Part shown: in pieces, positions 56,169 to 64,000 of the stretch
How the letters are laid out: the number at the start of each line of letters is the position of its first letter
Numbering within the stretch: position 1 is the stretch's first letter
Source: Maribellus maritimus
GTDB lineage: Bacteria > Bacteroidota > Bacteroidia > Bacteroidales > Prolixibacteraceae
Direction: 5' to 3'
Length of the DNA stretch: 64,000 nucleotides
NCBI RefSeq assembly: GCF_022267315.1
Contig: NZ_JAIKLE010000002.1
Location: 248,001 to 312,000 of the forward strand
The notes under the pieces: generated by a model
The model's input: only the letters and a program-made list of their open reading frames with translations
The model's database searches: none
Told to the model about the DNA's origin: nothing
Made by a program: the position numbers and the translations under genes

Positions 56169-56504
56169 ATGAAGAAATTAATTTTAATGGCCCTTGTTAT
56201 TTTTTTTGGGGCGACAGCGAATTCAACATTCGCACAAAAAGAGACGAAAGTAGTATGCTTTAAAAGCAGCATGGATTGCGAAAATTGTCAGAAAACACTA
56301 ACCGAACATCTTCGTTTTGAAAAAGGTGTAAAAGATTTAAAGGTGGATTTTAATACCAATACTATTTTTCTGGAATATAAAAAAGGAAAAAATAACGACG
56401 AAGCCATCGCAAAATCTATTGAAAAAAAAGGGTACAAAGCAGAAAAAATTTCCGAGGACGAATACCATGCTTTGGTAGATAATCAGGAAGTGAAAAAAGA
56501 ATAG
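56169..56504 (+). CDS. Heavy-metal-associated (HMA) domain protein, exported
   Basis: 111 residues from the ATG at 56169 (the longer frame from 56094 starts inside the receptor gene). A signal peptide (MKKLILMALVIFFGATANSTFAQ) precedes one HMA domain with the metal-binding MDCENCQ (Cys37 and Cys40) and a further Cys30. The beta-alpha pattern KTLTEHLRFEKGVKDLKVDFNTN is HMA-typical. It would bind soft metals such as Cu(I) in the periplasm. It follows the TonB receptor by 14 nt and is followed by a strong terminator. Confidence 0.87.
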   Translation: MKKLILMALVIFFGATANSTFAQKETKVVCFKSSMDCENCQKTLTEHLRFEKGVKDLKVDFNTNTIFLEYKKGKNNDEAIAKSIEKKGYKAEKISEDEYHALVDNQEVKKE

Positions 56505-56544
56505 AAAGGGGAAGTTTTTGTATAATACGCTATGACTGGATTTT

Positions 56545-56577
56545 AAAAAGGGACACTTTGCTGTCCCTTTTTTTTGT
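56545..56577 (+). terminator. Terminator of the TonB/HMA operon
   Basis: An 11-bp perfect stem AAAAAGGGACA / TGTCCCTTTTT with loop CTTTGC runs into TTTTTTTT. It lies about 40 nt after the HMA stop and ends the metal cluster. Confidence 0.8.
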
Positions 56578-56734
56578 ATATGATCGATGTTAATTGAACA
56601 TAGTTTCATATTTTTTTCTTTTTGAAAAACAGAAAAGTCCGTGTCTTGTGCTTCTTCACGGATGAAAATATTTTTATCCTTTTGAAAATGTTGTTATTTT
56701 TGGCATTGAATGGTAAAACACAGGACAAATCATC

Positions 56735-58546
56735 GTGAACAACAACCTAACTCATAAAATAAACCAGAAAAAAACGGTTGCCTTATTTTTTGTTTTTGTT
56801 TTCGGATATTTGATTATTCTGATTCTATTAATCGGAGTGCTTTATTTTTCTACGGAAAAAAGAGTCAAAAGTGAAATAAAAAGTGAAGAGCGATATACCT
56901 GCTTAAAGACAAGCGATATTACCAACGAAATTGTAAGGCAGATAAAATCAGATGTTTTATTTCTTACCCGCCAAACAAAATCATTCTCAGAACAGTCGAA
57001 ATATGAGTTTGAAAAACATCTTGTTGAAACTTTTTATGAATTTGCCCTGTCAAAGGAAACATATAACCAGATTCGTTATATCGATGTTTCCGGAAAAGAA
57101 AAGGTCAGAATCAACTATTCAGAAGGAAAAGCCGAAATTGTTGAAAAAAAGAAGCTTCAGGACAAATCAAAACGGTATTATTTTCAGGAGATAAAAAGAT
57201 TACCACAGGATTCCGTCTTTTTTTCTCCTATGGATTTGAATGTGGAGAAGGATGCGATAGAAATTCCTTTTAAACCAATGATACGCATCGGTTCGCCGGT
57301 TTTTAATAGGCAACAGGAGTTAACGGGAATGGTGGTCGCTAATTTTTTTGGCGATATAATCATCGATAAACTTATTTCCGAAGATGAAAGTAACAACGGA
57401 GAAATTTTGTTTCTGAATAAAAACGGGTATTACTTTATTGGTCTTGAAAAAGATGTAGAATGGGGGTTTATGTTTGATGAGAAAAAAGATAAAACCTTTT
57501 TTTATGATTTTCCAGAAGAGAGTAAAATGGTTTATGAAGGTCAGGAGGGAACATTTTCAACCGCCAAAGGTATGTTTACTTTTGCTACAGTAAATCCTCT
57601 TTCAAAAGAATTAATGGATGAAGATAAAAAAGGTCCTAATTTTCTCCAGTGGAAGTTAATATCCTTTGTCCCCGCGAAAGAATTGAATTTAATTATTTTA
57701 AATGAAGTTAAATCCTGGTGGTTTATTTTTGTTTTTATGAGTTTGATATTTGTAACGCTTTTTTGGTTTTTGTCGCGAAACATTAATTTGAAAATTGAAG
57801 CGCGGCGGCAGCTGGTTGAACGGAATAAAGAATTGAGCTATGCAAATGCAACAAAAGATAAATTTTTTTCGATAATTGCCCACGATTTAAAATCGCCGTT
57901 TGCCGGTTTACTTGGGCTGTCGGAAGTTTTAGCAGAAAATGCGGCAAATCTTTCAGAAGAGAAATTAAATTCGGTGACCAGGTCGGTTTTCACCACAGCC
58001 AAAAATATTTTTGTACTGCTTGAAAATTTGCTGCAATGGGCACGTTTACAAACCGACAAGCTGGCCGTCAGTCTGGAGGAAGTGAACATGAATGAAATGT
58101 TGTTTGAGACAGTTGATTTGTTACAAAAGACGGCCTCTCAAAAGCAAATTACTCTAACCAATGAAATTCCGGACGGTTTGAAAATTTACGCAGATGATGA
58201 AATGATTAAAACAGTATTTCGTAACATCATTTCAAATGCAGTAAAGTTTACGTCAGCCGGCGGAGAGATCAAACTAAGTGCAAGCGCAAAATCCGACGAC
58301 AAATGGGTAGAAGTTAAAATTCAGGACAATGGAGTTGGAATGGACAAAGAGCAGCTGAAAAATCTTTTCCGGATTGGTAAAGTTAAATCGAAACCGGGGA
58401 CTGCAAACGAAAAAGGAACCGGACTTGGATTGATCTTATGCAAAGAATTTATCGATCTCAATAACGGAAAACTTACCGTTGAAAGTGAACCGGGAAAAGG
58501 AACGTTGTTTTCTGTTTTTCTGCCAGTGGCTCCCCATAGAAAGTGA
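56735..58546 (+). CDS. Sensor histidine kinase
   Basis: 603 residues with a GTG start at 56735; no upstream ATG is in frame. TM1 (about 14-38), a periplasmic Cache-like sensor domain (about 40-325), TM2 (about 327-347), HisKA with phospho-acceptor His383 in FSIIAHDLKSPF, and HATPase with NIISNAVKFTSAGGEI and GTGLGLILCKEFI. All kinase boxes are present. No response regulator is encoded nearby, so it is an orphan. A 62-codon ORF starts 11 nt after its stop. Confidence 0.9.
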   Translation: MNNNLTHKINQKKTVALFFVFVFGYLIILILLIGVLYFSTEKRVKSEIKSEERYTCLKTSDITNEIVRQIKSDVLFLTRQTKSFSEQSKYEFEKHLVETFYEFALSKETYNQIRYIDVSGKEKVRINYSEGKAEIVEKKKLQDKSKRYYFQEIKRLPQDSVFFSPMDLNVEKDAIEIPFKPMIRIGSPVFNRQQELTGMVVANFFGDIIIDKLISEDESNNGEILFLNKNGYYFIGLEKDVEWGFMFDEKKDKTFFYDFPEESKMVYEGQEGTFSTAKGMFTFATVNPLSKELMDEDKKGPNFLQWKLISFVPAKELNLIILNEVKSWWFIFVFMSLIFVTLFWFLSRNINLKIEARRQLVERNKELSYANATKDKFFSIIAHDLKSPFAGLLGLSEVLAENAANLSEEKLNSVTRSVFTTAKNIFVLLENLLQWARLQTDKLAVSLEEVNMNEMLFETVDLLQKTASQKQITLTNEIPDGLKIYADDEMIKTVFRNIISNAVKFTSAGGEIKLSASAKSDDKWVEVKIQDNGVGMDKEQLKNLFRIGKVKSKPGTANEKGTGLGLILCKEFIDLNNGKLTVESEPGKGTLFSVFLPVAPHRK

Positions 58547-58557
58547 TTGTAACCAGA

Positions 58558-58746
58558 ATGTTAGAAAAGTTTAAAAGTAATAAAAATGACGTTTTTAAAC
58601 CGGAATTTAATCGGGGATTTATTTATATTTACGATCTAGATTCATTAATGGAGGGGTATGAGAGCTCCCGGAATATTTTTAAAAAATATGAAGATTTTTA
58701 TCCCGAAATAATTAACTATTTTGATGATAGAAACGCAAAACAATAA
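58558..58746 (+). CDS. Possible small hypothetical protein
   Basis: 62 residues from the ATG at 58558, 11 nt after the histidine kinase stop. Rich in Lys, Asn, Phe and Tyr (MLEKFKSNKNDVFKPEFNRG; FKKYEDFYPEIINYFDDRN). No signal, TM or known domain. Placement and codon use fit a real short gene co-transcribed with the kinase, but I cannot exclude chance. Confidence 0.4.
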   Translation: MLEKFKSNKNDVFKPEFNRGFIYIYDLDSLMEGYESSRNIFKKYEDFYPEIINYFDDRNAKQ

Positions 58747-58837
58747 CCGTTTTCCGAAAGCAATCGAAGCGTAAACGGTTTTTGAAATTGCGAATTGAAA
58801 TAAGAAACATTTTGTTTTAATTGTAAATAAAAACATT

Positions 58838-59467
58838 ATGGCAGATATACAGAATTTATTGTTGTTTATAGGACTATCCTGGATATTAATAGTTACACCG
58901 GGGCCTGATTTGATTTATGTCCTAACAAAAGGTATTTCCACGGGTAAAAAAGCAGGATTGATTTCTGCATTTGGTGTAACTTTAGGGATTTTTGTTCATA
59001 CAATATTTGCGGCACTCGGACTTTCAGTAATACTGAGGACTTCAGCACTTGCTTTTATGATTGTTAAAGTAGTTGGAGCCGGTTATCTGATTTATTTGGG
59101 AATCAGAACTTTGATTAACAAAGACGAGTTGGATTTGAATAAGGAAAAACAAACCTCCACCAGAAAAATATTTACACAGGGTCTTCTTTCCAACACTTTG
59201 AATCCAAAAGTAGCTCTTTTTTTTATGGCATTTTTGCCTCAGTTCATAAAAACAGACGGAACCGAAATTTCACCGGTTCCTTTCCTTGTTCTTGGATCTG
59301 TTTTTGCACTGTTTACAATGCTTTTCTTAGCAACATTGGGATATTTCTCTGGCGCAGTAGGGCATTATTTAAAAACAAAAGAATCGGTATCAAAATGGAT
59401 TAAGAATATTTCCGGCAGTATTATGGTTTTGCTGGGAATCAGACTTGCTTTTTTGCATCAGAAATAA
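58838..59467 (+). CDS. LysE/RhtB family amino acid exporter
   Basis: 209 residues with about six TM segments, the usual LysE size. LSWILIVTPGPDLIYVLTKGISTGKKAGLISAFGVTLG is the family N-terminal signature, and GLLSNTLNPKVALFFMAFLPQF is the central conserved stretch. Exports amino acids or similar metabolites. Single gene. Confidence 0.9.
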   Translation: MADIQNLLLFIGLSWILIVTPGPDLIYVLTKGISTGKKAGLISAFGVTLGIFVHTIFAALGLSVILRTSALAFMIVKVVGAGYLIYLGIRTLINKDELDLNKEKQTSTRKIFTQGLLSNTLNPKVALFFMAFLPQFIKTDGTEISPVPFLVLGSVFALFTMLFLATLGYFSGAVGHYLKTKESVSKWIKNISGSIMVLLGIRLAFLHQK

Positions 59468-59657
59468 AAGAGAATACACAGCACGAAGCATGTAAAGCAT
59501 AATTGGGATAATTTAGGAGTTTTAGCCCGTCGCAAATTTTAATCTTTGGGTAAATTTAAAATCTGTAATTTATTTGTATATATGATGGTTCGAAAAGAAA
59601 GTACTGTCAATATATTTTTTTAAATTTGTAGCTCAATCAAATAAAAGGCAACTTAAA

Positions 59658-59747
59658 ATGAAAATATAATTTCTTTCAGGCAGAGTAATAAAGACAAGCC
59701 CAATAACGGCTTGTTAACTTTTTTCACTTTTTACGAAAGAAATTATG
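59658..59747 (+). promoter_or_regulatory. Structured leader with tiny ORF and hairpin before the ABC-F gene
   Basis: A three-codon ORF (ATG AAA ATA TAA, 59658-59669) precedes an ACAAGCC / GGCTTGT hairpin at 59694-59714 that runs into TAACTTTTTT, like an attenuator. A second pair, ATAATTTCTTTC (59666-59677) and GAAAGAAATTAT (59735-59746), is perfectly complementary, and its right arm reaches the first two bases of the ABC-F start codon at 59745. The elements could form alternative structures controlling transcription read-through or start access. This is the leader design of many ribosome-protection ABC-F genes; the switching is inferred. Confidence 0.55.
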
Positions 59748-61346
59748 TTGCATATACAAAACATTTCATATTACCATCCCAATAAAGATTTACTTTTTGA
59801 GAATATTTCATTCAACGTAAACCAGTTTGAAAAAGTAGCGTTAATCGGTAACAACGGAGTTGGAAAATCAACCTTGCTAAAAATTATTGCAGACAAGCTG
59901 CCGGTTTCCACCGGCCAAATCCAGTGTAAATTCCCGGCATATTATATCCCTCAGGTATATGGGCAGTATAATCATCTAACGGTTGCACAGGCAATAAATA
60001 TTGAGCGAAAATTAAAAGCTTTAAAGGAGGTTTTAAGCGGAAATATAACGGCGGAGAACTATGTTTCGCTTGATGACGACTGGACAATAGAAGACCGCTG
60101 CAACCAGGCGCTGGAATACTGGCAGTTAAATAATTTGAATCTGGACCAAAAAATGGAAAGTTTAAGCGGAGGACAAAAAACAAAAGTATTTTTGGCGGGA
60201 GTCTCCATTCATCAGCCCGAGCTGGTTTTACTGGATGAACCGAGCAATCATTTGGATATGGCGGGAAGACAGTTGTTATACGACTTTGTTCAATCTGCCA
60301 AATGTTCCCTGGTTGTGGTCAGTCACGACCGGAAATTGTTGCAGCTTTTGCACTCAACGTATGAGTTGAGTAAAAATGAAATTGCGGTTTATGGTGGCAA
60401 TTATGACTTTTATGTGCAGCAAAAGCAGATAGAAAATAATGCTTTAAGCCAGGATATACAAAGTAAAGAGAAGGCACTTCGGAAAGCCAGGGGAAAAGAA
60501 CGCGAAACAGCGGAGAGACAACAGCGGATGAATGCCCGGGGAAAAAAGAAACAGCTAAAGGCAGGAACGCCTAAAACCATGATGAATAAAATGAAAAACG
60601 ATTCGGAAAACAGCGCTTCAAAACTAAAAGGTGTTCATGGTGAAAAAATTGGAGGTATTTCACAGGAGTTGCACGAATTACGTTCTCTGTTACCCGACAT
60701 AGATAAAATGAAATTTGGATTTGACGCTCCCGTCCTGCATAAAGGTAAAATACTGGTCAAAGCAACAAACATCAACTATGGCTACAATGCTGAACTATTG
60801 TGGACGGAAAATCTGGATGTACTTATCAAAAGCGGGGAACGTATTGTTTTGCGCGGATTAAACGGTTCGGGAAAAACAACGTTAATCAGGTTGATTTTAG
60901 GAAACCTGGAGCCTCAAACCGGAACCATTTATAGGGCGGAGAATCAGTCGGTTTACATCGATCAGGATTATTCATTAATCAATAATGGTCTGACTATTTA
61001 TGAACAGGCACAATTGTTTAACACCACCGCGTTACAGGAACACGATGTAAAGATACGGCTTAGCCGCTTTCTGTTTTCCAGAGAAGACTGGGATAAACCA
61101 TGCAGTGTTTTAAGTGGGGGTGAACGTATGCGTTTAATGCTTTGCTGTTTAACCATTCATAATCAATCGCCCGATATTATTGTTTTAGATGAGCCGACAA
61201 ATAACCTGGATATTCAGAATATAGAAATACTGACCTACGCCATAAACGAATACAAAGGAACTTTAATCGTTGTATCTCATGATGAAAGTTTCCTCGAGCA
61301 GATAAAAATAGAACGGTCGATTCAGTTGAAACGCTATAACGAGTAA
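59745..61346 (+). CDS. ABC-F family ATPase (ribosome-acting)
   Basis: 533 residues with two ABC domains: Walker A GNNGVGKST (36-44) and GLNGSGKTT (about 372), signature LSGGQ and LSGGE, and Walker B LLDEPSNHLD and IVLDEPTNNLD. The inter-domain linker (about 220-300) is highly basic and helical (ALRKARGKERETAERQQRMN), as needed for ribosome E-site binding. No TM domain, so not a transporter. ABC-F proteins include housekeeping factors and antibiotic resistance types; the regulated leader hints at the resistance kind, not proven. Confidence 0.9.
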   Translation: MLHIQNISYYHPNKDLLFENISFNVNQFEKVALIGNNGVGKSTLLKIIADKLPVSTGQIQCKFPAYYIPQVYGQYNHLTVAQAINIERKLKALKEVLSGNITAENYVSLDDDWTIEDRCNQALEYWQLNNLNLDQKMESLSGGQKTKVFLAGVSIHQPELVLLDEPSNHLDMAGRQLLYDFVQSAKCSLVVVSHDRKLLQLLHSTYELSKNEIAVYGGNYDFYVQQKQIENNALSQDIQSKEKALRKARGKERETAERQQRMNARGKKKQLKAGTPKTMMNKMKNDSENSASKLKGVHGEKIGGISQELHELRSLLPDIDKMKFGFDAPVLHKGKILVKATNINYGYNAELLWTENLDVLIKSGERIVLRGLNGSGKTTLIRLILGNLEPQTGTIYRAENQSVYIDQDYSLINNGLTIYEQAQLFNTTALQEHDVKIRLSRFLFSREDWDKPCSVLSGGERMRLMLCCLTIHNQSPDIIVLDEPTNNLDIQNIEILTYAINEYKGTLIVVSHDESFLEQIKIERSIQLKRYNE

Positions 61347-61727
61347 TAATAAAGGAGCGAAAAGAAAAAATCCAGGGGCTTAAGTGACAGAAAATCAAAA
61401 GGAGTTTGCTATATTTGTCGCCGAATTAAAAATTGGTTTTTCAATTTTATGTTTAAAATAAATACTATTTTACATACGGATATTGTGAAACAGACAGCCT
61501 GATGTAACGGTTGTCAGCTTTCCTATTGGGGAATTCTTCCTCAAGTTATATTTTCCGCCTAATTTATTTTTACAAATCATGCGTCGGGAGCTTTGTTGTT
61601 GTATCCTTTGGTATAATGGTTTTATCGTGAATTTTTTGTTTCCCCTGCGCATTAATTAGGCCTTTATAAAACCAGTTTGATTGAAAAATCTTACAAAGAA
61701 GAATTTTTAATACGAGAAACATTTATA
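61347..61727. other. Intergenic gap without supported features
   Basis: About 380 bases between the ABC-F and hydrolase genes. Both strands carry only short frames unlike genes. I see no terminator hairpin with a T tract, tRNA or repeat here. Confidence 0.4.
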
Positions 61728-62678
61728 ATGAAATACAAACAAACAAAATACAAGACCACAGTAATATGGAATGTATTACAACAATTACACAAGAGATTAA
61801 TTTTTGGACTTTTAGTTATTACATTTTTGCTTGCCGGTTGGCATATACAGGCACAAACAAAATGGCCCGGGATAGTAGCGTCAAAAGACGGAGTCCTGAT
61901 TTCATATGAAGCATACGGAACCGGAGAACCAACACTTGTTTTTGTTCATGGCTGGAGTTGCGATTCACGATATTGGCGCAACCAAATACCTGTCTTTTCT
62001 CAAAAATATAAAGTTTTGGTTCTTGATCTTGCCGGGCATGGACATTCCGGTATAGAACGTGACACCTTTTCGATGAAAGCTTTTGGAGAAGATGTAACTT
62101 CTGTTGTTGAGGCAACCGGAAGTAGCAATGTTATCCTGATAGGCCATTCCATGGGAGGATCTGTTATTGCTGAAGCTGCATGTTTAATGCCGGAACGTGT
62201 AAAAGGACTTATTGGAGTTGATACCTACGAGAATGTTGAATATCCGTTAAGTTCCGAAGAGTTGAACAAGATGTTGGCTCCGTTTCAAAAAGACTTTAAG
62301 GCCGGAACGCGTCAGTTTGTCCGAAATATGCTGTTACCCGATACAAATGAGCAATTAAGCGAGTGGATACTTGCAGATATGTCTGCTGCTCCACCATCTA
62401 CAGCCCTCTGTGCGATGAAAGAACTTATGACGCAAAGTATAACAGGAAAGGCGGCTGGAATATTTGAGGAAATAGCTGTTCCTGTTATAACAGTAAATGG
62501 GGATTTATGGCCGATTAACTATGAAGCTAATCGACGACATATGCGCTCTTTTGAAGCCATCGTTGTGCCAGATGCAGACCATTTTCTAATGATGAATCGT
62601 CCGGAAGAATTTAATAGCGCACTAAACCGGGCCATTAAGTCGATAATCGGAAATGGACAAAATTATAATAAGGATTAA
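61728..62678 (+). CDS. Exported alpha/beta hydrolase
   Basis: 316 residues from the ATG at 61728; the TTG at 61677 is rejected. A long basic n-region followed by RLIFGLLVITFLLAGWHIQAQ is a signal peptide. VFVHGWSCDS, nucleophile elbow GHSMGG (Ser141) and His in DADHFLMMN define a MhpC-like hydrolase. Substrate unknown. A terminator-like hairpin follows. Confidence 0.85.
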   Translation: MKYKQTKYKTTVIWNVLQQLHKRLIFGLLVITFLLAGWHIQAQTKWPGIVASKDGVLISYEAYGTGEPTLVFVHGWSCDSRYWRNQIPVFSQKYKVLVLDLAGHGHSGIERDTFSMKAFGEDVTSVVEATGSSNVILIGHSMGGSVIAEAACLMPERVKGLIGVDTYENVEYPLSSEELNKMLAPFQKDFKAGTRQFVRNMLLPDTNEQLSEWILADMSAAPPSTALCAMKELMTQSITGKAAGIFEEIAVPVITVNGDLWPINYEANRRHMRSFEAIVVPDADHFLMMNRPEEFNSALNRAIKSIIGNGQNYNKD

Positions 62679-62699
62679 GCATCGTTCTATATAAACAAC

Positions 62700-62757
62700 G
62701 GCAGGTGTGTAGCGTTGTGTTTTATAACAACTAAACGCTATGGAATCTGCCTTTTTT
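62700..62757 (+). terminator. Terminator after the exported hydrolase
   Basis: Nested stems GGCAG / CTGCC (62700-62704 and 62747-62751) and TAGCGTT / AACGCTA (62710-62716 and 62734-62740) are followed by TTTTTT. The stem has internal mismatches. The remaining bases to 63081 hold nothing else I can support. Confidence 0.6.
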
Positions 62758-63081
62758 ATGTTTTTTGTTTTTTATGATATATTTTGTTGGTTTTTGGGGG
62801 ACTTCTTTAGAATTCCAGTTTGCTGGTTTTTTAGAGAAGTTTAGATATATATTCGCCATTTTAAAACCAAAGAGATTTAATAAGTTTAAAATAAATTTTT
62901 AATACAAAACTTTTGCAAAAAGGCAAATCAGTTGCAAATATTGGTTTAAATATCAAAAATAATACCTTTATAACCGGAGTTACATTTTATGTTTATACAT
63001 TTATTATCGGCTACTTTATATTTCTTCATGTCAATTTTTATAATTAACTTATGGAAAGAATAATGTTTGTGACTATATAAT

Positions 63082-64000
63082 ATGTGTCGTTTGAATAATT
63101 CAAAATCACTCCCTCTTACCGATAATTTTTTTCAGTTTAGCAACGATTTGTTATGCGTTGCTGACAGAGGTGGGCATTTTGTCAAAATAAATCCGGAGTG
63201 GGAGAGAACTTTAGGATATAAAGCGATAGATATAGAGGGTAAATCATACATTAATTTTGTACATCCCGATGACTTGGAAAAAACGTCGAACACGCTGGAG
63301 AAGTTGTTGAAAAAAGGAGAAGAAATAGATTTTGTAAATCGTTACAAACATAAAAATGGTACCTATCGTTGGTTACATTGGCACTCATTTCTTGAAGGAG
63401 ATTATTTTTATGCCTCTGCAAGAAATATTACAGTGAACAAAGAAAAAGGCGATAGTTTGAGTGATAATGAGGCCGTTTTGCGTTCTACACTTGAAGCAAT
63501 GAGTGATGGTATACTGATAGTCTCAAACGACGGAAAAGTAATACACTATAATTCACAGTTTAAAAAGATATTTTTAATACCAGAGGAAATACTTTTGGAA
63601 AATGATAATAAACTCATTTTCGAAAGTGCAAAAAACAGATTTAACAATCCGGACCAGTTTTTAAAGAAAGTTAAAGAAATATATCAGGGCAACGAGGTAA
63701 TAAAAGATATTATTGATTTAAAAGACGGGGAAATTATCGAGAGGAGATCGTATCCTGTTTATAAACAGGGTTATAATGCTGGTCGTGTTTGGGTTTTCCG
63801 TGATGTGACAGAAAAGAGGAATACCGAAAAAAACATTCTGAAAAGTGAGAAAAAATACAGGATGTTGTTTGAAAATATGACCAGTGCTTTTGCCTTACAC
63901 AAAATGATTTATGATGAAAAAGGAGACCCTGTTGATTATTCTTATGAAGAGGTTAATCCTCTGTTTGAAAGATATATTAACAGGCCTGCAACTTCTGTAA
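63082..64000 (+). CDS. Multi-PAS sensor protein, 3' truncated (likely histidine kinase)
   Basis: The frame from ATG 63082 is open to the window end, at least 306 residues. Three PAS-like units are visible: the first with GGHFVKINPEWERTLGYKA and FVHPDDLEKT plus a PAC-type HKNGTYRWLHWHS; the second with AMSDGILIVSNDGKVIHYN and VFRDVTEKRN; the third beginning KYRMLFENMTSAFALHKM. No signal peptide or TM, so cytosolic so far. Typically such arrays end in a histidine kinase or GGDEF domain; the output domain is beyond the window. Confidence 0.85.
   Translation, partial: MCRLNNSKSLPLTDNFFQFSNDLLCVADRGGHFVKINPEWERTLGYKAIDIEGKSYINFVHPDDLEKTSNTLEKLLKKGEEIDFVNRYKHKNGTYRWLHWHSFLEGDYFYASARNITVNKEKGDSLSDNEAVLRSTLEAMSDGILIVSNDGKVIHYNSQFKKIFLIPEEILLENDNKLIFESAKNRFNNPDQFLKKVKEIYQGNEVIKDIIDLKDGEIIERRSYPVYKQGYNAGRVWVFRDVTEKRNTEKNILKSEKKYRMLFENMTSAFALHKMIYDEKGDPVDYSYEEVNPLFERYINRPATSV

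Overview
The window looks like chromosomal DNA of a Bacteroidota bacterium. I infer the Bacteroidales/Marinilabiliales side (Prolixibacteraceae-like) from the many secreted glycan hydrolases (GH106-like, DUF4838, Asp-box sialidase folds), a CarboxypepD_reg/TonB receptor, a 7TM-HD phosphohydrolase, a DUF2807 (GIN) protein, AT-rich gene starts without clear Shine-Dalgarno sites, and a few TAnnTTTG-type -7 elements. I recognised no rRNA, tRNA, CRISPR array, transposase or prophage.

Layout. 1-11.4 kb: a carbohydrate locus. A truncated sialidase-fold gene on + faces a five-gene minus-strand run: RraA-like aldolase, sialidase-fold protein, large glycosidase, DUF4838 protein, GH106-like rhamnosidase. 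No SusC/SusD pair is in view. 11.6-14.2 kb: a ceramidase-like hydrolase and an esterase form a + strand pair. 14.3-28.1 kb: mostly housekeeping and envelope genes (class IV aminotransferase, YqhD-type alcohol dehydrogenase, GIN protein, S41 peptidase, 7TM-HD protein, NlpC/P60, Nudix, nitroreductase, two tandem Cys-rich lipoproteins, DUF2007, M48 protease). A 200-bp MITE-like element fills the gap between two convergent genes at 15.7-15.9 kb. 28.1-39.8 kb: cinA, an AsmA protein, feoA-feoB plus a small Cys-rich Feo partner, dapA-DUF6913-ligA, a thioredoxin-fold protein and a GNAT enzyme. 39.9-43.4 kb: a genuine GH33 sialidase at the end of a run with a methyltransferase, an esterase and a Crp/Fnr regulator.

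43.6-49.0 kb holds the most unusual set. Five tightly packed minus-strand genes encode an alpha/beta hydrolase, a membrane-anchored MurF-like ligase, a second-type D-Ala-D-Ala ligase, a cytosolic VanX-type D,D-dipeptidase and an unknown two-TM protein. This is a make/attach/destroy kit for a D,D-dipeptide, resembling a glycopeptide-resistance or alternative-peptidoglycan cassette but lacking VanH and VanRS.

49.3-64 kb: a FUSC membrane protein, an M49-like lipoprotein with an HExxH zinc motif, a heavy-metal-type cluster (Cys-rich protein, TonB receptor, HMA protein), an orphan histidine kinase, a LysE exporter, an ABC-F ATPase with a structured leader and tiny leader ORF, a secreted alpha/beta hydrolase, and the start of a multi-PAS sensor that runs off the window.
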